A stretch of 35,889 nt of DNA from Candidatus Caccoplasma merdavium (GTDB taxonomy: Bacteria > Bacteroidota > Bacteroidia > Bacteroidales > UBA11471), in contig DVLI01000014.1 of the NCBI GenBank assembly GCA_018715595.1, forward strand, positions 1-35,889. Reading direction: 5' to 3'. Under the pieces are notes generated by a model. That model worked only from the letters and a program-made list of their open reading frames with translations. It ran no database searches and was not told the origin of the DNA. The position numbers and the translations under genes were made by a program. Positions 16,623-26,017 of the stretch are shown piece by piece (the stretch's first letter is position 1; each line of letters starts with the position of its first letter).

Positions 16623-19394
16623 ATGGAATATAATTTCAGAGAAATCGAACAGAAGTGGCAAAAATACTGGAAAGAGAACCACACCTACCACGTCACCGAA
16701 AACCCGGACAAACCCAAATACTATGTGCTGGACATGTTTCCCTACCCCTCGGGAGCCGGCCTGCATGTAGGCCACCCGCTCGGGTATATCGCCTCGGATA
16801 TTTACGCCCGCTTCAAACGACTCAAAGGATTCAACGTGCTGCACCCCATGGGCTACGACGCCTACGGGTTGCCCGCCGAACAATATGCCATACAGACGGG
16901 ACAACACCCCGCCATCACCACCGAAAAGAACATCAACCGTTATCGCGAACAACTCGACAAAATCGGGTTCTGTTTCGACTGGGACCGTGAGATACGCACC
17001 TGCGAACCCGAATATTACAAATGGACGCAGTGGGCCTTCATACAGATGTTCAACAGTTACTACGACTACAACGAGCAGAAAGCGCTCCCCATCAACACCC
17101 TCATCGAAGCCTTCGAGACCAACGGTACCGAAGAGCTCAACGTCGCCTGCTCCGAAGAACTCACCTTCACCGCCGACGAGTGGTGCGCCATGAGCGAGGA
17201 GGAGCAGCAGAAAACCCTGCTCAACTACCGCATCGCCTACCTCGGCGACACGATGGTGAACTGGTGCCCCCAACTGGGTACCGTGCTGGCCAACGACGAA
17301 GTGAGCGAAGGGCTCTCGGTACGCGGCGGATACCCCGTCGAGCAAAAGGTGATGCGCCAATGGTGCCTCCGCGTCTCGGCCTATGCCCAACGCCTGCTCG
17401 ACGGCCTCGACACCATCGACTGGACCGACTCCCTCAAAGAGACCCAGCGCAACTGGATAGGCCGCTCCGAAGGTGCCGAGATGGAGTTCAAGGTCGTCAA
17501 CAGCGACGTCACCTTCACCATCTTCACCACCCGCGCCGACACCATCTTCGGGGTCACCTTCATGGTACTCGCCCCCGAAAGCGAATATGTGGCACAGGTA
17601 ACCACCCCCGCACAGAAAGCCGCCGTCGACGCTTACCTCGACCAAATCAAGCACCGCACCGAACGCGAACGCATGATGGACCGCAGCGTGACCGGTGTCT
17701 TCTCGGGCGCATACGCCGTCAACCCCCTCAACGGGAAAGAGATTCCCATCTGGATAAGCGACTATGTACTGGCCGGCTACGGTACCGGCGCCATCATGGC
17801 CGTACCCGCCCACGACAGCCGCGACTACGCCTTTGCCAAGCACTTCGACCTGCCCATCATTCCCCTCATCGAGGGCTGCGACGTGTCGCAGGAGAGCTTC
17901 GACGCCAAAGAGGGCATCATGATAAACTCCTGCGGCAACGGGCTCGACCTCAACGGACTCACCGTGAAAGAGGCCATCGCCAAGACCAAAGCCTTCATCA
18001 AGGAAAAAGGACTGGGACGCGTCAAGGTCAACTACCGCCTGCGCGACGCCATATTCAGCCGCCAGCGCTACTGGGGCGAACCCTTCCCCGTCTACTACAA
18101 AAACGGGCTACCCTACATGCTCGACGAGAGCCGTCTGCCCCTGCTGCTGCCCGGCATCGACAAGTTCCTCCCCACCGAACAGGGCGAGCCCCCATTGGGA
18201 CGCGCCAAGAACTGGGAAACCGAGGAGCACTTCCCCCTCGAGCTCTGCACCATGCCGGGATTTGCCGGTTCGTCGGCCTACTACCTGCGTTACATGGACC
18301 CGCACAACGACGCCTCCCTCGTGTCGGAGGAGGCCAACACCTACTGGCGCAACGTCGACCTCTATGTGGGAGGCACCGAGCACGCCACGGGACACCTCAT
18401 TTACAGCCGCTTCTGGAACAAGTTCCTCTATGACATCGGCATCGTGTGCGAAGACGAGCCCTTCAAGAAACTCGTCAACCAGGGCATGATACAGGGACGC
18501 TCCAACTTCGTGTACCGCATCAAGGACACCAACACGTTTGTCTCCTACAACCTCAAAGACCAATACGATACCACCCCCATACACGTCGACGTAAACATCG
18601 TCAGCAACGACGTGCTCGACCTCGAAGCCTTCCGCAACTGGCGCCCCGACTACAAAGACGCCGAGTTTGTGCTCGAAGACGGCCGCTACATCTGCGGCTG
18701 GGCCGTGGAGAAGATGTCGAAGTCGATGTTCAACGTCGTCAACCCCGACGACATCGTCGAACGCTACGGCGCCGACACGTTGCGTCTCTACGAGATGTTC
18801 CTCGGCCCCATCGAGCAGAGCAAACCGTGGGACACCAACGGCATCGACGGCGTGCACCGTTTCCTCAAAAAATTCTGGAACCTCTTCTACGATGGCGACA
18901 ACCTCGCCCTCACCGACGGCAAACCCTCGAAAGAGGAACTCAAAAGCCTGCACAAGCTCATCAAGAAAGTGAGCGGCGACATCGAGACCTTCTCCTACAA
19001 CACCTCGGTGAGCGCCTTCATGATATGCATCAATGAGCTCACCGCCCTGAAATGCCGCAACCGCCAGATACTCGAACCCATCGTCGTGCTGCTCGCGCCG
19101 TTTACCCCGCACCTGAGCGAAGAGCTGTGGCACACGCTGGGGCACACCACCTCGGTGTGCGACGCCCAGTGGCCGACCTACAACGAAGAGTACCTCAAAG
19201 AAGACACGGTCAACTATGCCGTTTCGTTCAACGGCAAGGTACGCTTCAACCTCGAATTCCCGGCCGATGCGTCCCGCGAAGCAATCGAAGAGGCGACCTT
19301 GGCTCACGAAAACTCGGCCAAGTGGCTCGACGGAAAAAGCATCAAGAAGGTCATTGTCGTACCCGGAAAACTCATCAACATCGTGGTCGGATAA
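16623..19394 (+). CDS. leuS: Leucyl-tRNA synthetase
   Basis: This class I aminoacyl-tRNA synthetase charges tRNA-Leu. The 923 residues contain the HIGH-type motif HVGH at 48-51 within [16 protein letters not shown] and the KMSKS loop at 697-701. Between them, the CP1 editing domain shows [20 protein letters not shown] and [20 protein letters not shown], both conserved in the hydrolytic site that removes mischarged norvaline and isoleucine. The anticodon-binding alpha-helical domain and a small C-terminal domain follow. Upstream and downstream genes are separated by a promoter (16571-16578) and a terminator (19421-19455), so it appears monocistronic. Confidence 0.98.
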   Translation: MEYNFREIEQKWQKYWKENHTYHVTENPDKPKYYVLDMFPYPSGAGLHVGHPLGYIASDIYARFKRLKGFNVLHPMGYDAYGLPAEQYAIQTGQHPAITTEKNINRYREQLDKIGFCFDWDREIRTCEPEYYKWTQWAFIQMFNSYYDYNEQKALPINTLIEAFETNGTEELNVACSEELTFTADEWCAMSEEEQQKTLLNYRIAYLGDTMVNWCPQLGTVLANDEVSEGLSVRGGYPVEQKVMRQWCLRVSAYAQRLLDGLDTIDWTDSLKETQRNWIGRSEGAEMEFKVVNSDVTFTIFTTRADTIFGVTFMVLAPESEYVAQVTTPAQKAAVDAYLDQIKHRTERERMMDRSVTGVFSGAYAVNPLNGKEIPIWISDYVLAGYGTGAIMAVPAHDSRDYAFAKHFDLPIIPLIEGCDVSQESFDAKEGIMINSCGNGLDLNGLTVKEAIAKTKAFIKEKGLGRVKVNYRLRDAIFSRQRYWGEPFPVYYKNGLPYMLDESRLPLLLPGIDKFLPTEQGEPPLGRAKNWETEEHFPLELCTMPGFAGSSAYYLRYMDPHNDASLVSEEANTYWRNVDLYVGGTEHATGHLIYSRFWNKFLYDIGIVCEDEPFKKLVNQGMIQGRSNFVYRIKDTNTFVSYNLKDQYDTTPIHVDVNIVSNDVLDLEAFRNWRPDYKDAEFVLEDGRYICGWAVEKMSKSMFNVVNPDDIVERYGADTLRLYEMFLGPIEQSKPWDTNGIDGVHRFLKKFWNLFYDGDNLALTDGKPSKEELKSLHKLIKKVSGDIETFSYNTSVSAFMICINELTALKCRNRQILEPIVVLLAPFTPHLSEELWHTLGHTTSVCDAQWPTYNEEYLKEDTVNYAVSFNGKVRFNLEFPADASREAIEEATLAHENSAKWLDGKSIKKVIVVPGKLINIVVG

Positions 19395-19420
19395 TCTCCC
19401 TCCACCTCACATCATTTCAA

Positions 19421-19455
19421 CCGAGGCCGCGCAAACATGTGCGGCCTCGGTTTTT
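19421..19455 (+). terminator. Terminator of leuS
   Basis: A perfect 10-bp stem (CCGAGGCCGC at 19421-19430, GCGGCCTCGG at 19441-19450) with a 10-nt loop is followed by five T. It starts 26 bp after the leuS stop. Confidence 0.92.
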
Positions 19456-19731
19456 AGTCCCCCCCGAAGAAAAGCCCACCGGTAACACGCCTTCGCCCCA
19501 AACCGTCACCCGACAAAACGAGAACTGAGAACACAAGAGACTCCCGCAACACCCCCAGCCACACCCCAAAGCAGGGGAGGAGGAATGTCGTCGGGGAGAA
19601 AAGAGAGGAGTGGGGGAGAGCCGTTCGTGAAATCGGATTGTCACACCGTCGTCACCGAAACGTCAAACATTTGCATTTTCCCTGTAATAAGAATCCCCGA
19701 CCTTTGCCGTCGGAAAAATTATGGGAATCAA
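19456..19731. other. Non-coding leader region of the TonB-receptor locus
   Basis: No gene is supported here. The middle (about 19545-19620) is GC-rich and purine-skewed, similar in texture to the spacer at 3158-3350. Near the 3' end, TTTG at 19670-19673 and GACCTTTG at 19699-19706 resemble the -33 and -7 elements. The spacing of 25 bp is long and the first base of the -7 is wrong, so the promoter is uncertain. An in-frame ATG at 19585 would extend the receptor upstream by 49 residues with no signal-peptide character. Confidence 0.4.
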
Positions 19732-22536
19732 ATGAAACGCTACACAAAAATCATCATCGCTGCCACACTCTTCATCCTCCTGCCGGCCATGGCTTGGTGC
19801 GCCGTCATAAAAGGTACCGTGAGAGACCTCTCCTCGGGAGAGCCGCTTGCCGGTGCCACCGTATCGGTCTCGGGAACGACCATGGCCGCCTTCACCGACG
19901 AAAACGGACTTTTCGTCCTCAACAAACTCAAAGCCGGCACCTACACCCTCATCGTCAACTACCTCTCTTACCAGACCCTCACCCTCGCCGACCAACGGGT
20001 CGTCGAAAGCACCCCGCTCACCCTCGACATACGGCTCAAAGCCGACGACCAGAACCTCGACGAGGTCGTCGTCGTGGGACAGATGCGCCGCAACACCGAA
20101 CTGGGCATGATTGCCGCCACCAAGACCAGCCTCGTGATACAGAGCGGCGTGTCGTCGCAACAGATAAAGATAGCCCAGGACAAGGACGCCTCCGAAGCCA
20201 TACGCCGCGTGCCGGGCATCAGCCTCATCAACGACAAGTTCGTGATGGTGCGCGGCCTCTCCGAACGCTATAACAACGTGTGGATAAACGGTAGCGCCGT
20301 GCCCAGCACCGAAGCCGACTCGCGCGCCTTCTCGTTCGACATCATACCCAGCTCGCAGCTCGAAAACATCGCCATCGTCAAATCGCCCGCTCCCGAATAT
20401 CCGGCCGATTTCAGCGGCGGATTTATCCTGCTCACCACCAAGGACCTCCCCGCCGAGAACAACTTCACCCTCTCGGTAGGCGGCAACATCAACGACGCCA
20501 CCCACTTCCGCGACTTCCAATACAACAAGGGGAGCCGCACCGACTTCCTCGGCTTCGACAACGGCCTGCGCGCCCTGCCCGGCGGCATCGACGCCACCCT
20601 CAACCCCATCGCCGGCAACGGCGTCGACCTGCAAGGCAACGGTTTCAACAACGACTGGCGGGTGCGCACGATGAAGCCCGTGGGCGACCTCAGCCTCAGC
20701 GCCGACGTGAGCCGCATACGCCGCCTCGCCGACGGCGGAAAGCTGGGACTCATCGGCGCCCTCAATTACAGCAACAGCTACAAGACCTTCCTCGACATGG
20801 AAAACTCGCTCTTCGGCGCCTACGACACCGAGAACGACCGCAGCAATTACCTGCGCCACAGCCAGGACGACCAGTTCAACCACACCGCCCGCATCGGTGC
20901 CATGCTCAACCTCACGTTTGTCCCCGCCAAAGACAACAACCGCTTCGAGTTCAAAAACATCTTCAACCAGATAGGCACCGACCGCTATACCTACCGCACC
21001 GGCATCAGCGCCCAGAACAACCACGAAGAGAACGCCGAATACTATTACAGCAGCCGCACCACCTACAACGGCCAGTTTACCGGCAAACACACCTTCGAGA
21101 GCGACTACTTCGATTGGAGCGCCGGCTATGCCTACGCCAACCGCCTGCTGCCCGACCGCCGCAAATACCTCATCGACGACGCCCTCGAAACCGGCGTGCT
21201 CGCCCTCTCGACCGGCAACGACATCACCCGCGAGTTTACCCGCCTCGACGAACACATCGTCTCGGCCAACGCCAACTACCGCCACGACTTCGAGTGGGGC
21301 AGCTTCACCCCGGCACTCAAAGCCGGCGTCTACGGCGAATACCGCACCCGCAGCTACCGCACCCGCAGCTTCATCTACAACTGGAATTACAGCCAGAACA
21401 CCTTGCCCGACGGCTTCCGTTACATGGACCTCCCCAGCGAACTCCTCACCGACGGGAACTACGGCGCCGACAAGCTCTACCTGCTCGAAGAGCTCAAAAT
21501 GCGCAACAACTACGACGGCAACAACCTGCTGGGAGCCGGATATGTGGGCGTGAACCTGCCGTGGAGAGGCTTCAACCTCTACGCCGGCGTGCGCTTCGAG
21601 CACAGCGACATGGAGCTCATACGCAACACCCGCGACTACGAGGTGAGCCCGCAGAGCACCCACTACATCTACGACGACCTCTTCCCCTCGGTCAACGCCA
21701 CCTACAAGTTCAACGACGAGCACCAGTTGCGCGCCTCCTACGGCAAGTCGGTCAACCGTCCCGAGTTCCGCGAGGTATCGCCCTCGGTCTTCTACGACTT
21801 CGACCTGGCCTCGAACGTGCAGGGCAACACCGAGCTGCGCCCCTGTTATGTGCAGAACTTCGACCTGCGCTACGAATGGTACCCCACCAAAGGTGAACAA
21901 ATCTCGGTAGCCCTCTTCTACAAACACTTCGACGACCCCATTGAGTGGACCTACACCGTGGCCGGCGGTACCGACCTCGTCTACTCCTACCGCAACGCCG
22001 ACGGCGCATACAGCTACGGCCTCGAAGTAGACCTGCGCAAGAACCTCGCCTTCCTGGGAATGCCCTCGTTCGACTTCGTCTTCAACGGCGCCCTCATCAA
22101 GAGCCTCGTGGAGTTTCCCGAAGGCGACCGCGAGAAAGACCGTCCCATGCAGGGACAGTCGCCCTATCTCATCAACACCGGACTCTCTTACCGCCACGAG
22201 AAGAGCGGCATCACCGCCGCCCTCTTCTACAACCGCATAGGCAAACGCATCGCCGGCGTGGGCCGCTACCTCGGCAGCTCGGGCAACGAAGAGACCGTGC
22301 GCATACCCGACTCCTACGAGATGCCCCGCGACGTCATCGACCTGAGCCTCTCCTGGAAAGCCAAGAAACACTGGGAGATAAAGCTGGGTATCCGCGACCT
22401 GCTGGCCGACAAGGTCACCTTCATGCAACTCGACGAGGTGTCGACAAAGACGGGCGAGACCAAGGTCGTCGAAGAGATTACCCGCCAATACCGCCCGGGA
22501 CGCAACTTCAACCTATCGGTCGGCTACACCTTCTGA
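19732..22536 (+). CDS. TonB-dependent outer-membrane receptor with N-terminal carboxypeptidase-like domain
   Basis: This 934-residue receptor should import a ligand using TonB/ExbBD energy. The signal peptide (MKRYTKIIIAATLFILLPAMAWC) is followed by a carboxypeptidase-regulatory-like beta-sandwich at about 25-110 (IKGTVRDLSSGEPLAGATV). Then come a TonB-box-like stretch (DEVVVVGQ), a plug domain (SEAIRRVPGISLINDKFVMV, then RGLSERYNNVWINGS) and a large barrel ending in SVGYTF. The plug contains SPAPEYPADFSGGFILLTTK, a form seen in receptors outside the SusC group. No SusD gene is adjacent, so this is not a standard SusCD polysaccharide system. The start at 19732 is chosen for its signal peptide. 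The lipoprotein gene follows after 67 bp with no terminator between, suggesting co-transcription. The ligand cannot be read from sequence. Confidence 0.93.
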   Translation: MKRYTKIIIAATLFILLPAMAWCAVIKGTVRDLSSGEPLAGATVSVSGTTMAAFTDENGLFVLNKLKAGTYTLIVNYLSYQTLTLADQRVVESTPLTLDIRLKADDQNLDEVVVVGQMRRNTELGMIAATKTSLVIQSGVSSQQIKIAQDKDASEAIRRVPGISLINDKFVMVRGLSERYNNVWINGSAVPSTEADSRAFSFDIIPSSQLENIAIVKSPAPEYPADFSGGFILLTTKDLPAENNFTLSVGGNINDATHFRDFQYNKGSRTDFLGFDNGLRALPGGIDATLNPIAGNGVDLQGNGFNNDWRVRTMKPVGDLSLSADVSRIRRLADGGKLGLIGALNYSNSYKTFLDMENSLFGAYDTENDRSNYLRHSQDDQFNHTARIGAMLNLTFVPAKDNNRFEFKNIFNQIGTDRYTYRTGISAQNNHEENAEYYYSSRTTYNGQFTGKHTFESDYFDWSAGYAYANRLLPDRRKYLIDDALETGVLALSTGNDITREFTRLDEHIVSANANYRHDFEWGSFTPALKAGVYGEYRTRSYRTRSFIYNWNYSQNTLPDGFRYMDLPSELLTDGNYGADKLYLLEELKMRNNYDGNNLLGAGYVGVNLPWRGFNLYAGVRFEHSDMELIRNTRDYEVSPQSTHYIYDDLFPSVNATYKFNDEHQLRASYGKSVNRPEFREVSPSVFYDFDLASNVQGNTELRPCYVQNFDLRYEWYPTKGEQISVALFYKHFDDPIEWTYTVAGGTDLVYSYRNADGAYSYGLEVDLRKNLAFLGMPSFDFVFNGALIKSLVEFPEGDREKDRPMQGQSPYLINTGLSYRHEKSGITAALFYNRIGKRIAGVGRYLGSSGNEETVRIPDSYEMPRDVIDLSLSWKAKKHWEIKLGIRDLLADKVTFMQLDEVSTKTGETKVVEEITRQYRPGRNFNLSVGYTF

Positions 22537-22603
22537 AACATTCATAAACAACCATAAACCGGGTTTCTGCACCAAGAGACCCACAAACCAAAAAAGAAAA
22601 AAC

Positions 22604-24100
22604 ATGAAATCGAAAAAATTTCTCAACTGGGCTTTCATCGCCCTCCTGTGCGGAGCCGTAACCGCATGCAACAACGACGATGACAACAACGGCGTCGACG
22701 ACGGAAAAGACCAAGGCAGCAGCAGCCTCGTATTCGACGGCAACGTCATCGGCAACGGCGACCAGGAATTTGTCTTCTCGGGCAAAGAGACCCTCGCCCA
22801 AGGCACCTACCTGCTCAAAGGCTGGGTCTACATCGCCGACGGCGCCGAACTCACCATCGAGCCGGGTACCATCATCAAAGGCGACAAGCAGACCAAAGCC
22901 GCCCTCATCGTAGAGCCCGGCGGAAAACTCTATGCACAGGGCACTGCCGACAAACCCATCGTCTTCACCTCGGAAGAGGCCAAGGGCAACCGTCGTCCCG
23001 GCGACTGGGGCGGACTCATCATCTGCGGTAACGCCCGCAACAACCAGGGACAGATGCAAATCGAAGGCGGCCCCCGCACCAAACACGGCGGCAGCAACGA
23101 TGTCGACAACTCGGGCATCATCAGCTATGTGCGCGTGGAATTTGCCGGCTATCCCTTCGAGCGCGACAAGGAAATCAACGGCGTCACCTTCGGCTCGGTA
23201 GGTAACGGCACGCAAGTCGACCATGTGCAGGTATCGTACTGCAACGACGACTCCTACGAGTGGTTCGGCGGTACGGTCAACGCCAAATACCTCGTGGCCT
23301 ACAAAGGGTGGGACGACGAGTTCGACACCGACAACGGCTTCTCGGGCAAAGTGCAGTTCTGCCTCAGCGTGCGCGACTCCCGCATCGCCGACACCTCGCA
23401 ATCGAACGGCTTCGAGTCGGACAACTGCGCCGACGGTGCCGCCATCGACCCCTACACCACCGCCACGTTCAGCAACATCACCTTCATAGGGCCCAAGGCC
23501 GTCGATGCCAACTTCGAGAACACGACCGACTACATCAACGGCGGTGAAGTATATCCCAACAACGGTTCGGCCCTCGGACGCTTCCAGGCCGCCATGCAGA
23601 TACGCCGCAACAGCCGCCTCAACTGCTTCAACTCCATCGCCATCGGGTACCCCATCGGCCTCATTCTCGACAACCAGAAGGGCGACACCCAAAGCGCCGC
23701 CACCAACGGGTTGCTCAAACTCCAAAACATCTGGTTTGCCGACATGGACGTTACCGGCAGCGACGCCAACAAATCTTACGACGACGTGCTGGTAACCGGC
23801 TACGACGGCGACGGGAAACCCATCTACGACAACACCCAAACCTCTTTTTCGAGCCGCTTCTTCCTCGCCCAGTCGGGCAACAAGGTGAGCACGCTCGATG
23901 AGATGAACCTCTCCGGCGCCGAAACCTCCGTAGGCACCAACTACCGTCCCGCAGCCGGCAGCCCGCTGCTCTCGGCCGCCTCGTTCACCGACGGCAAACT
24001 CGCCTCGATGCAACAGGTAAGCTACATCGGAGCCTTCGACGCCAACGACAACTGGATTGACGGGTGGACCGAATTTGATCCCCAAAACGCCGACTATTGA
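22604..24100 (+). CDS. Surface lipoprotein with predicted beta-helix fold, partner of the TonB receptor
   Basis: The 498-residue product has a lipoprotein signal peptide with lipobox V-T-A-C (Cys22). The next residues, NNDDDNNGVDD, are acidic and resemble the lipoprotein export signal that sends Bacteroidetes lipoproteins to the cell surface. The body has repeated short strands and turns (LTIEPGTIIKGD, LIVEPGGKLYAQGTADKPIVF, then RPGDWGGLIICGNA), the pattern of a right-handed parallel beta-helix. Asp, Asn and Gly are abundant, as in carbohydrate- or metal-binding surfaces. No lyase active site can be named with confidence. The gene is 67 bp after the TonB receptor and is closed by a strong terminator. 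It probably captures or processes the ligand for that receptor, in the position SusD holds in other systems. Function otherwise unknown. Confidence 0.8.
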   Translation: MKSKKFLNWAFIALLCGAVTACNNDDDNNGVDDGKDQGSSSLVFDGNVIGNGDQEFVFSGKETLAQGTYLLKGWVYIADGAELTIEPGTIIKGDKQTKAALIVEPGGKLYAQGTADKPIVFTSEEAKGNRRPGDWGGLIICGNARNNQGQMQIEGGPRTKHGGSNDVDNSGIISYVRVEFAGYPFERDKEINGVTFGSVGNGTQVDHVQVSYCNDDSYEWFGGTVNAKYLVAYKGWDDEFDTDNGFSGKVQFCLSVRDSRIADTSQSNGFESDNCADGAAIDPYTTATFSNITFIGPKAVDANFENTTDYINGGEVYPNNGSALGRFQAAMQIRRNSRLNCFNSIAIGYPIGLILDNQKGDTQSAATNGLLKLQNIWFADMDVTGSDANKSYDDVLVTGYDGDGKPIYDNTQTSFSSRFFLAQSGNKVSTLDEMNLSGAETSVGTNYRPAAGSPLLSAASFTDGKLASMQQVSYIGAFDANDNWIDGWTEFDPQNADY

Positions 24101-24139
24101 TCAATCGTCCTCAAAATTTTCATACCACTCGCACTCCAC

Positions 24140-24168
24140 ACCCCCGGCCGTGACGGCCGGGGGTTTTC
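24140..24168 (+). terminator. Terminator of the receptor/lipoprotein operon
   Basis: A perfect 10-bp GC stem (CCCCCGGCCG at 24141-24150, CGGCCGGGGG at 24154-24163) with a TGA loop is followed by TTTTCTT. It lies 40 bp after the lipoprotein stop. Confidence 0.93.
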
Positions 24169-24458
24169 TTGTCTTTGTCACAAAAAACAGAGAGCGAAAA
24201 ATCTTTTGGTTTACCGAGTATCCCTTGCCATTTCCAACAGGGGAAACGAAGATGACATTTGCCTTCACACGAGAGAAGAAAGGGACGGCCGCATCAACAA
24301 CCCGCCTCCTTTCGGAACGCGAATATGAATTTGTAACAAATCGGTGACATAACGGTTTCCCAAAATTTTCCTTCTTGTTTTTTAAATTATGTAAATTACT
24401 GAACAAAAGCTATTTATATATTTATCGGCATTCTGTTACTATTTTCATTTTTAATCCG
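24169..24458. other. AT-rich spacer with no supported gene
   Basis: Between the terminator and the promoter of the YitT-type gene the sequence becomes AT-rich, for example 24360-24450. A short rightward frame runs through it to 24347, but it begins inside the lipoprotein gene in a different frame and crosses the terminator, so it is not credible. No repeat, RNA fold or operator is evident. Confidence 0.6.
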
Positions 24459-24466
24459 TATCTTTG
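24459..24466 (+). promoter_or_regulatory. -7 element of the yitT-like/rdgB/PorZ-like operon
   Basis: TATCTTTG matches TAnnTTTG, 39 bp before the ATG at 24506. CTG at 24433-24435 may act as a weak -33. It overlaps an earlier possible start at 24464 and so argues for 24506. Confidence 0.6.
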
Positions 24467-24505
24467 TGCATTCAAGACAAAACAACCTCTAAACCTTACT
24501 TTGTC

Positions 24506-25381
24506 ATGACTTTGAAATTGACTCCCCGCGACATTTGGAACGAGGTAAAAGACTACACCATCATTACCTTGGGATTGATGTGCTACACGTTCGGGTGGAC
24601 GGCGTTTCTCGTTTCCAACGAAATCGTAACCGGCGGCGTGACCGGCCTGTCGGCCATCATCTACTTCGGCACCAACATACCCGTGCCCGTATCCTATTTT
24701 GTCATCAACGGCATACTGCTCATCGCCGCCATTCGGGTCATCGGGTGGCAATATTGCATACGCTCCATCTTCGGCGTCGTCATGACGACCATTCAACTAT
24801 CGATTTGGGCCTATTACATCAAAGAGCCCCTCATCGAGGACGAGCCCTTCATGTCGTGCATCATCGGCGGCATCATGCTCGGCGTGGGCATCGGCTTGGC
24901 CTTCACCCGCAACGGCAGCACGGGAGGTACCGACATCATTGCCGCCATCATCAACAAGTACAAACCCATCACGCTGGGCCGAAGCATTCTCTATTGCGAC
25001 CTGCTCATCATCTCCTCGTCCTACATGCTCTTCCACGACCTCGAAAAAATACTCTTCGGTTTCGTGGTACTGGCCGTCTCGACCTACTCGTGCGACCTGC
25101 TCATCAACGGTATCAGACAGTCGATACAACTGCTCATCTTCTCTGAGAAATACGAGGAAATCGCCGACCACATCAACCGCGACATCAACCGCGGCGTAAC
25201 CATTCTCGACGGCATGGGCTGGTACTCGAAACAACCCAAAAAAGTGATTGTCGTCCTGGCCAAACGCACCGAGTCGACCAGCATCTTCCGCCTCGTGAAA
25301 CAAATCGACAGCCATGCCTTCATCTCCCAATCGAACGTCATCGGCGTCTATGGCGAAGGCTTCGACAAGATAAAAACATAA
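24506..25381 (+). CDS. YitT-family (DUF161/DUF2179) inner-membrane protein
   Basis: This 291-residue protein has about five or six predicted transmembrane segments. Segments start near residue 15 (IITLGLMCYTFGWTAFLV), 45 (VTGLSAIIYFG), 65, 95 (FGVVMTTIQLSIWAY) and 120 (CIIGGIMLGVGIGLAFTRNGSTGGTD), with the last near 165-190. The loop NGSTGGTDIIA is the hallmark of the YitT family. A soluble C-terminal DUF2179 domain of about 80 residues follows (INRGVTILDGMGWYS, KVIVVLAKR). YitT proteins are widespread and their transport or signalling role is not settled. Its -7 element is at 24459-24466. The next gene, rdgB, begins 54 bp downstream with no terminator between, so the genes probably share a transcript. 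Confidence 0.92.
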   Translation: MTLKLTPRDIWNEVKDYTIITLGLMCYTFGWTAFLVSNEIVTGGVTGLSAIIYFGTNIPVPVSYFVINGILLIAAIRVIGWQYCIRSIFGVVMTTIQLSIWAYYIKEPLIEDEPFMSCIIGGIMLGVGIGLAFTRNGSTGGTDIIAAIINKYKPITLGRSILYCDLLIISSSYMLFHDLEKILFGFVVLAVSTYSCDLLINGIRQSIQLLIFSEKYEEIADHINRDINRGVTILDGMGWYSKQPKKVIVVLAKRTESTSIFRLVKQIDSHAFISQSNVIGVYGEGFDKIKT

Positions 25382-25435
25382 TCGCCCGCACCCCATGCCG
25401 TACAATAATAGCGGGCCAAACATCGTTATTATCGT

Positions 25436-26017
25436 ATGAAACAACTTGTATTTGCCACCAACAACGCCCATAAACTCGACGAAGTGCGAAACATCGTGGG
25501 CGACACGTTCGACATTCTCAGCCTCGAACAAATCGGTTGCCACGACGACATCGAAGAGACGGCCGACACCTTCGAAGGCAATGCCCTCATCAAAGCCCGC
25601 TACATCAAGGAAAAATACGGCTACGACTGCTTTGCCGACGACTCGGGCCTCGAAATAACCGCCCTCGGCGGTGCCCCCGGCGTCTTCTCGGCCCGCTTCT
25701 CGGGCGAAGCCCACAACTCCGAAAAAAACATGGACAAGGTGCTCTCCCTCATGCAGGGGGCGAGCGACCGCTCGGCCCGTTTCCGCACCGTGGCCGCCCT
25801 TGTCATCGGCAACCGGGAATACACCTTCGAAGGAGAAATCAAAGGGCAGATTCTCGAAGAACGCAGGGGAAAAGGCGGATTCGGCTACGACCCCATCTTC
25901 CTGCCCGAAGGCGAAACCCTCACGTTTGCCGAGATGAGTGAAACACAGAAAAACGCCATCAGCCACCGCGCCCGTGCCATGAAGAAACTGGCCGACTTCC
26001 TCCTCGCAAACTCATGA
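25436..26017 (+). CDS. rdgB: XTP/dITP diphosphatase (Ham1/RdgB)
   Basis: RdgB hydrolyses ITP, dITP and XTP to their monophosphates and keeps deaminated purines out of DNA and RNA. The 193 residues show the whole signature set. [12 protein letters not shown] at the N terminus binds phosphate, FADDSGLEI contains the catalytic Asp69, and [20 protein letters not shown] and the base-recognition motif ISHRARA follow. Length is normal. The stop overlaps the start of the PorZ-like gene (ATGA at 26014-26017), an odd pairing of a cytoplasmic house-cleaning enzyme with a secreted protein. Confidence 0.97.
   Translation: MKQLVFATNNAHKLDEVRNIVGDTFDILSLEQIGCHDDIEETADTFEGNALIKARYIKEKYGYDCFADDSGLEITALGGAPGVFSARFSGEAHNSEKNMDKVLSLMQGASDRSARFRTVAALVIGNREYTFEGEIKGQILEERRGKGGFGYDPIFLPEGETLTFAEMSETQKNAISHRARAMKKLADFLLANS

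Noticed and set aside
19663..22488. 941-codon leftward frame antisense to the TonB receptor
   Set aside because: Same codon-bias artefact; no domain is recognisable and the plus-strand receptor is unambiguous.
19732..24100. A SusC/SusD polysaccharide-utilisation locus
   Set aside because: The receptor lacks a SusD neighbour; the lipoprotein looks like a beta-helix, and no glycoside hydrolase or hybrid sensor is adjacent.
24057..24347. 96-codon frame after the lipoprotein gene
   Set aside because: It starts inside the lipoprotein gene in another frame and runs through its terminator hairpin.
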